NCBI GenBank assembly: GCA_015061905.1
Contig: SUVQ01000010.1
Coordinates: 54,284-118,283, forward strand
DNA: 64,000 bases
Direction: 5' to 3'
DNA from: Verrucomicrobiota bacterium
GTDB taxonomy: Bacteria; Verrucomicrobiota; Verrucomicrobiia; Opitutales; UBA953
Positions 60,047 through 64,000 of this stretch are shown one piece after another. The notes beneath the pieces are model-generated. The model was not told where the DNA came from, ran no database searches, and worked only from the letters and a program-made list of their open reading frames with translations. The position numbers and the translations under genes were made by a program. Every line of letters starts with the position of its first letter. Within the stretch, counting starts at the first letter, position 1.

Positions 60047-62302
60047 ATGAATATGAAAAACAGCCTTATTCTTCTTTCCGGACTGGCAATCATGCCCTTT
60101 TTCGCCTCTTGCGGAAACGTCGACGTTCCCGCCGAAAAACCGGCGCAAACCGCCGTCGGCGTTCCCGAGGAACTCGATTACGAAAAACACCCTTTCCTGA
60201 ATCCGTCGCTGAACATCGCGTGGTCGCGCCTCACGCCGGATAAAATCGTCCCCGACGTCAGAATCGCGCTCAAACGCGCACGCGCAAATATCGAAAAAAT
60301 CGCCGCGCTCCCGACTGACGTTCCCGGCGCACTGACCTACGAAAACACCGTCGGCGCACTTTGGGAAAACGCGGCGGAATTTGACTTCGTTTGGGGAAAA
60401 GTAACACACCTCGAAAGCGTCGCCATGTCCGACGAGTTCCGCAAAGCCTACGCGGAAATTTTGCCGGAGGTTTCTGAATACGAAACGAAAACCGGTCTCG
60501 ACGAACGCCTTTGGTCCGTCATCAAAGCTTATTCCGAAACTGAAGACGCCAAAAAACTTTCCCCGCAAAAAGCACGCCACTTGAAAAAAGTTTGCGACGG
60601 ATTCCGCGACGGCGGCGCAGACCTTCCCGCCGCACAAAAACGCGAGCTCACGGAAATTTCCAAGGAACTGACCACCGTCACGCAAAAATTCTCGCAAAAC
60701 GTGCTCGATGCCACGAACGCGTGGCGCAAGCTCGTTACGGACGAATCCCTGCTCGCAGGCTTGCCGGAATCCGATAAAGCCGCCGCCCTCGCCGCCGCGA
60801 AAAAAGCCGGCTTGGCAACAGACGAAAATCCGGCGTGGCTTTTCACGCTCCAGAGCATTTCCTACGGTCCCGCGCTGAAATATCTCGAAAACGAAGCACT
60901 TCGGAAAGAAATTTGGAACGCAACGGACAAACTTTGCATCGGCGGCAAGTTTGACAATTCTCAAAACATGCTCCGCATTCTTGAATTACGCCAGCGCGAA
61001 GCCGAAATCCTCGGCGAAAAGAATTTTTCCGACCTCGTCTTAAAACGCCGCATGGCGAAAAACGGCGACACCGCGATGGAGTTTATCAACAAACTCTACA
61101 TGCAAACAAAAATCGCGTTCGACCGCGAATACGACGAGTTGAAAGCCTTCCGCAAAGCCAACGATCCCGCCTACGACGGCGGAGATTTTAAGCCTTGGGA
61201 TTTGGCGTTTTGGACGGAAAAAATGCGCCGCACCAACTACGCCTTCAACGCAGATGCCGTAAAACCCTATTTCTCCGAAGACAACGTCATGAAAGGCATG
61301 TTCGACTTGCACGAACGCCTTTACAATATCGATATCGTCGAAGAAAAATCCGTTTACATCGAGCCCGGCTCCGGAAAAACCGCTCCGGCGGGAACGTTTG
61401 AAGTCTGGCATCCGCAGGTCAAATTCTATTCCCTTTACGATAAAGCGACGGGCAAAAAACTCGGCATTTTCTACACGGACTGGTTCCCGCGCGAATCCAA
61501 GCGCAACGGAGCATGGATGAATCCCTGCTACGCCGGAGACCGTTCCCGCGGCGAAATCAATTACGGGCTCGTTTGCGGCAACATGACCGCGCCCATCGGC
61601 AACGCGCCCGCGCTTTTCACTCACTACGACGTTACGACAATTTATCACGAGTTCGGACACCTGATGCACCACCTGCTCGGGAACGCGGAAGTTCCCGCGC
61701 TCAACGGCACAAGCGTCGCGTGGGACTTTGTCGAACTGCCCTCCCAACTCAACGAAAACTGGTGCTGGGAACCGGAAGTGCTCGCATCCTTCGCTAAACA
61801 CTACGAAACCGGCGAACCGTTCCCGCCCGAACTCGTTGAAAAAATGACGCGCGCACGCAATTTCCAAAGTGCTTATCAGCAAATGCGCCAACTCAGCTTC
61901 GCGTATGCCGATATGTTCCTCCACATGAACGCAAAGGACCTGCTCAAAGGCGGAAAAAAACTCAACGACATCGGCATCGAAATTACCGTGCCGCTCACGT
62001 GGAAAATGTCGCCGACGCCGAACACCAACCTGAATCGCTTTACGCACCTCTTCCGTAGCCCGGTCGCCTACGCCTCCGGATACTATTCCTACAAATGGGC
62101 GGAAGCACTCGAAGCCGATGCTTTTTACTCCGTTTTCCGCAACGCCGACGGCTCGCTCAACTACGACAAAGGCATGGATTTTCGTAAAAAAATCCTCGAA
62201 AAAGGCGACACGGAAGACGCAGACAAACTCTTCCGCGACTTCGTCGGGCGCGATCCCGACTGGAACGCCATCAACGTTCTTCACGGCATTTCGGACAAGT
62301 AA
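60047..62302 (+). CDS. M3-family zinc oligopeptidase, lipoprotein
   Basis: 751 residues from ATG 60047. Lipobox at MPFFASCGN (Cys about residue 22), so membrane anchored outside the cytoplasm, which differs from the mostly cytosolic OpdA/Dcp. Zinc site HEFGHLMHH (about residue 546) with downstream Glu in the EL region; GIFYTDWFPRESKRNGAWMNPC, and YASGYYSYKWAEALEADAF near the end, as in Dcp and oligopeptidase A. Breaks down short peptides. An upstream in-frame start at 60017 lies partly outside the natural signal. Single gene with its own hairpin after it. Confidence 0.93.
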   Translation: MNMKNSLILLSGLAIMPFFASCGNVDVPAEKPAQTAVGVPEELDYEKHPFLNPSLNIAWSRLTPDKIVPDVRIALKRARANIEKIAALPTDVPGALTYENTVGALWENAAEFDFVWGKVTHLESVAMSDEFRKAYAEILPEVSEYETKTGLDERLWSVIKAYSETEDAKKLSPQKARHLKKVCDGFRDGGADLPAAQKRELTEISKELTTVTQKFSQNVLDATNAWRKLVTDESLLAGLPESDKAAALAAAKKAGLATDENPAWLFTLQSISYGPALKYLENEALRKEIWNATDKLCIGGKFDNSQNMLRILELRQREAEILGEKNFSDLVLKRRMAKNGDTAMEFINKLYMQTKIAFDREYDELKAFRKANDPAYDGGDFKPWDLAFWTEKMRRTNYAFNADAVKPYFSEDNVMKGMFDLHERLYNIDIVEEKSVYIEPGSGKTAPAGTFEVWHPQVKFYSLYDKATGKKLGIFYTDWFPRESKRNGAWMNPCYAGDRSRGEINYGLVCGNMTAPIGNAPALFTHYDVTTIYHEFGHLMHHLLGNAEVPALNGTSVAWDFVELPSQLNENWCWEPEVLASFAKHYETGEPFPPELVEKMTRARNFQSAYQQMRQLSFAYADMFLHMNAKDLLKGGKKLNDIGIEITVPLTWKMSPTPNTNLNRFTHLFRSPVAYASGYYSYKWAEALEADAFYSVFRNADGSLNYDKGMDFRKKILEKGDTEDADKLFRDFVGRDPDWNAINVLHGISDK

Positions 62303-62315
62303 AATCCGGGAATTA

Positions 62316-62369
62316 CGGGAGGCGCGGCGCGAATGTCGCGTCTCCCGCAGTTCATTTCCGTTTTTTTTC
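62316..62369 (+). terminator. Hairpin and T-run after the M3 peptidase
   Basis: CGGGAG (62316-62321) pairs with CTCCCG (62342-62347) and GCGCGA with TCGCG inside it; the T-run (62361-62368) comes after a 13-base spacer, so termination efficiency is uncertain. Confidence 0.55.
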
Positions 62370-62422
62370 AAAAACGAATTTTAAAAACAAAATATCTTTC
62401 CGTATCGCTTTATTAATCGATT

Positions 62423-63346
62423 ATGAAACACACTATGAAAACATTCATTCCTGCAATCGCGGCATTCGCCATCGCTCCGTTTATCTTCGCAGCAGAAGAC
62501 ACCGTGCCGTCTTTGACCGCCGCTCCGGCTGATGCCGAAGTTTCAGCGAAAAAAGTCGAAATCACACCCGAACAGCGTCAGCTTTTCCTGAAAGGTCTGG
62601 GCTGGCTCGTAGGGCAACAAAGCGGGCTCGTCCAAGAGCTTCGCATTTCCAAGGAAGACGTTCCCGCCATCGCGGAAGGATTCCGCCTCGCACTCATCGG
62701 CGAAGGTAAAGACATCCCGACGCAAGTAATGGCAAATAACGACGCCTACGGAAAATTTATCGAAGAAATGCAGGCTCACGCCGCCGCCCAAGTTGAAGCC
62801 GAAATGAAGGCCGCCGCCGAAGGAAATAAAAAAATCGGCGCAGAATTTATCGCCAAAACTAAAGCGGACGACAAAGCCTACGCCGCGCTCCCGTCCGGCG
62901 TTTTGATGAAGACAACAAAAGCCGGCAACGCCGACAAAAAACCGACCGATAAAGACACCGTTTCCGTGCGCTACACGGGGAAACTCGTCGACGGAACGAT
63001 TTTCGATAGCTCCGCGCGCGACGAAAACGGCGTTCCCGTTCAATTCGTCGCCGGAGAAGGAGAAACTGTCGACCTCCCGCTCGGTCAGCTCATTAAGGCT
63101 TGGGCAGAAGCGATTCCTCTTCTCGGCGTCGGCGGACAATGCACGATTATCGTTCCCGCAGATCAGGCTTACGGCGACAACGCCGTCGGAATTATTCCGC
63201 CCGGGTCCACGCTCATTTTTGACATTGAGCTCGACGGCATCGCCGCTCCCGAAACAACGGACAGCGCAGACGCCGATGAAAACGCTGAAGAAAACGATGC
63301 TCCCGTCGCTGAAGAAATCGATCTCGTCGAAATCGACGAAGACTAA
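62423..63346 (+). CDS. FKBP-type peptidyl-prolyl isomerase, exported
   Basis: 307 residues from ATG 62423 (an ATG four codons later is an option). Signal peptide (TFIPAIAAFAIAPFIFAAED). N-terminal dimerisation-like helices (QRQLFLKGLGWLVGQQSGL, residues about 50-150) as in FkpA/Mip, then the FKBP domain at about residues 160-270: DTVSVRYTGKLVDGTIFDSS, GQLIKAWAEAIPLLGVGG, VPADQAYGDN, IPPGSTLIFDIEL. An acidic tail of about 35 residues ends the protein. Folding of periplasmic proteins. Terminator of the CGGGAACG type follows. Confidence 0.95.
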   Translation: MKHTMKTFIPAIAAFAIAPFIFAAEDTVPSLTAAPADAEVSAKKVEITPEQRQLFLKGLGWLVGQQSGLVQELRISKEDVPAIAEGFRLALIGEGKDIPTQVMANNDAYGKFIEEMQAHAAAQVEAEMKAAAEGNKKIGAEFIAKTKADDKAYAALPSGVLMKTTKAGNADKKPTDKDTVSVRYTGKLVDGTIFDSSARDENGVPVQFVAGEGETVDLPLGQLIKAWAEAIPLLGVGGQCTIIVPADQAYGDNAVGIIPPGSTLIFDIELDGIAAPETTDSADADENAEENDAPVAEEIDLVEIDED

Positions 63347-63363
63347 GCCCTTCTAAACCTAAA

Positions 63364-63406
63364 CAAAAAAGCGTTCCCGTGAGATAGTCACGGGAACGCT
63401 TTTTTT
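63364..63406. terminator. Perfect terminator from an inverted CGGGAACG pair
   Basis: AGCGTTCCCGTGA (63369-63381) pairs without mismatch with TCACGGGAACGCT (63387-63399) around GATAG, with six A on the left and seven T on the right. 17 bases past the FKBP stop. The clearest example in the window. Confidence 0.95.
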
Positions 63407-63469
63407 ATGCGCTGTCTTCTTCTACTTGCGCTTCTGATGTCGGAATACTGTCAATAATTGGTATCACTC

Positions 63470-63955
63470 CTATTGCAACGATACCCACGCCGATTCCGAA
63501 GCCGCCGCCGATAGCAAGCCGTAGGTGAACCACGTGCCGTCTTTTTGAATCGCAAGCGGACGCGTCGCCGTCGGTTGCGACGGATCCCAGGTAACGAACC
63601 AAAGCGCCGGATGACCGGAACGCGTGCAATCCACGCAGGCAATTTGCAAATAACCGCGATAGATGTAGCGATGGTGAAGCGTTACCGTTCCCGCGACCGT
63701 TACTTTTTTGAAGTAGCGCCGACCTTGCGAGTCGTAGCCGCATTCAACCGTTGTATCCGTTTCTTCATTACGGAAATGCACAGGACGATTCGCGCCGTTG
63801 TAGGTAATCGCCCACGTTCCCGTGGAGGTTTGAATCAGCGTAGCGTTCCCGAGTGTTGCGGAAACAAGTTCCAAACACGAGGGGCGAACCCAAGCATTAT
63901 TTTTCACTTTTTTGCAACAATAGTCCCAATAGTTTTTCCTGAGCATGAACGACAT
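63470..63955 (-). pseudogene. RHS/YD-repeat protein fragment
   Basis: Frame from ATG 63955 gives 161 residues. The part from about residue 45 (WAITYNGANRPVHFRNEE, CGYDSQGRRYFKKVTV, HHRYIYRGYLQIA) and the following VTWDPSQPTATRPLAIQKDGTWFTYG is the conserved core of RHS/YD-repeat proteins. After WFTYG the usual DLTKNV segment is missing and the frame ends; an overlapping frame carries a Gly/Ile-rich tail (GGGFGIGVGIVAIG) down to 63405. Upstream stops exist too. So a truncated or frameshifted remnant of a large polymorphic-toxin-type protein. Confidence 0.75.
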
Positions 63956-64000
63956 AATCTTCCTCAAGATAATATGGATGATTCTTTAGTATCCACTTGT

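Larger units (their letters stand above)
1..64000. repeat. Iterated word CGGGAACG / CGTTCCCG, dispersed over the whole window
   Basis: Seen directly: the 7-base core GGGAACG or its complement CGTTCCC occurs about 215-220 times by hand count on the two strands together, nearly always preceded by C (CGGGAACG) and often flanked as GCGGGAACGC. An equal-base 7-mer would be expected about 8 times. Copies lie in coding regions in all frames (giving VP, GT, GN, RER, RSR, FP in the proteins) and in intergenic DNA. Examples: 219, 782, 1401, 4981, 5012, 9071, 33751 and 33760 (tandem), 55926-55937 (head-to-head palindrome GGGAACGTTCCC). Two copies in inverted order form terminators. Known parallels are Neisseria DUS, Pasteurellaceae USS and cyanobacterial HIP1; the function here is inference. 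Confidence 0.93.

Noticed and set aside
1..64000. CRISPR array or tRNA/rRNA genes
   Set aside because: No regular repeat-spacer pattern, cas-like gene, rRNA segment or tRNA cloverleaf was noticed; the many short repeats are the irregularly spaced CGGGAACG word.

Overview
The window looks like chromosomal DNA of a Verrucomicrobiota bacterium, most likely of the Opitutae type and associated with an animal gut. This is inference from gene content: a PEP-CTERM surface protein, a fused SecDF next to YajC, a Lys/Ala-rich RpoD N-terminal extension, Opitutae-like hypothetical genes, and enzymes for host glycans (GH109, a GH110-like enzyme, a sugar kinase of the N-acetylhexosamine kinase type). No rRNA, tRNA, CRISPR array or complete insertion sequence was seen.

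The strongest signal is not a gene. The short word CGGGAACG (complement CGTTCCCG; core GGGAACG) is scattered over the whole window on both strands, inside genes and between them. A hand count finds about 215-220 copies of the 7-base core, roughly one per 300 bases, against about 8 expected by chance. Inverted pairs of the word build at least six intrinsic terminators. This is how DNA uptake sequences behave in Neisseria and Haemophilus, but at higher density. The word is absent from two swapped gene modules at about 49.6-50.6 kb and 52.5-53.5 kb and thin in the 22.6-31.4 kb cluster, so it also works as a marker of recently acquired DNA.

Layout. 0-5 kb: GH109 lipoprotein (partial), sugar kinase, a secreted unknown and a Na+/H+ antiporter-like protein. 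5-9.4 kb: rpoD and dnaG. 9.6-14 kb (+ strand): beta-CASP metallo-hydrolase, tadA, a pseudopilin, a MATE exporter and a putative outer-membrane protein. 14-17.8 kb: PfkB-type kinase, PpiD-like chaperone and hisC. 17.9-18.9 kb: a single-domain haemoglobin divergent from an NsrR-like Rrf2 regulator. 19-22.3 kb: yajC-secDF. 22.6-31.4 kb: a ten-gene, one-direction cluster of unknown function (zinc-ribbon/TM2 protein, lipoprotein, two related secreted proteins around an ABC transporter, a pilin-like protein, a 49-residue membrane protein, a stand-alone FtsK-like ATPase and a Sel1/zinc-ribbon protein). 31.4-32.0 kb: a broken XRE regulator. 32-37.4 kb: thrC, GH110-like enzyme, tdh. 37.4-42.4 kb: a PEP-CTERM protein between two MITE-like direct repeats, then a DinG-family helicase. 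42.5-48.8 kb: infC, ddh, dus, a small conserved protein, yraN and a beta-propeller protein. 48.8-54.5 kb: a tandemly duplicated two-gene cassette with constant outer blocks and a divergent core. 54.5-63.4 kb: murF, truA, acyP-ABC transporter-TPR operon, M3 peptidase, FKBP isomerase. 63.4-64 kb: an RHS fragment.

Two candidates for undescribed biology stand out: the iterated CGGGAACG word with its terminator pairs, and the duplicated cassette with a motif-free exchangeable core in which a secreted papain/transglutaminase-like C-terminal domain and the adjoining N-terminus of its partner protein vary together.
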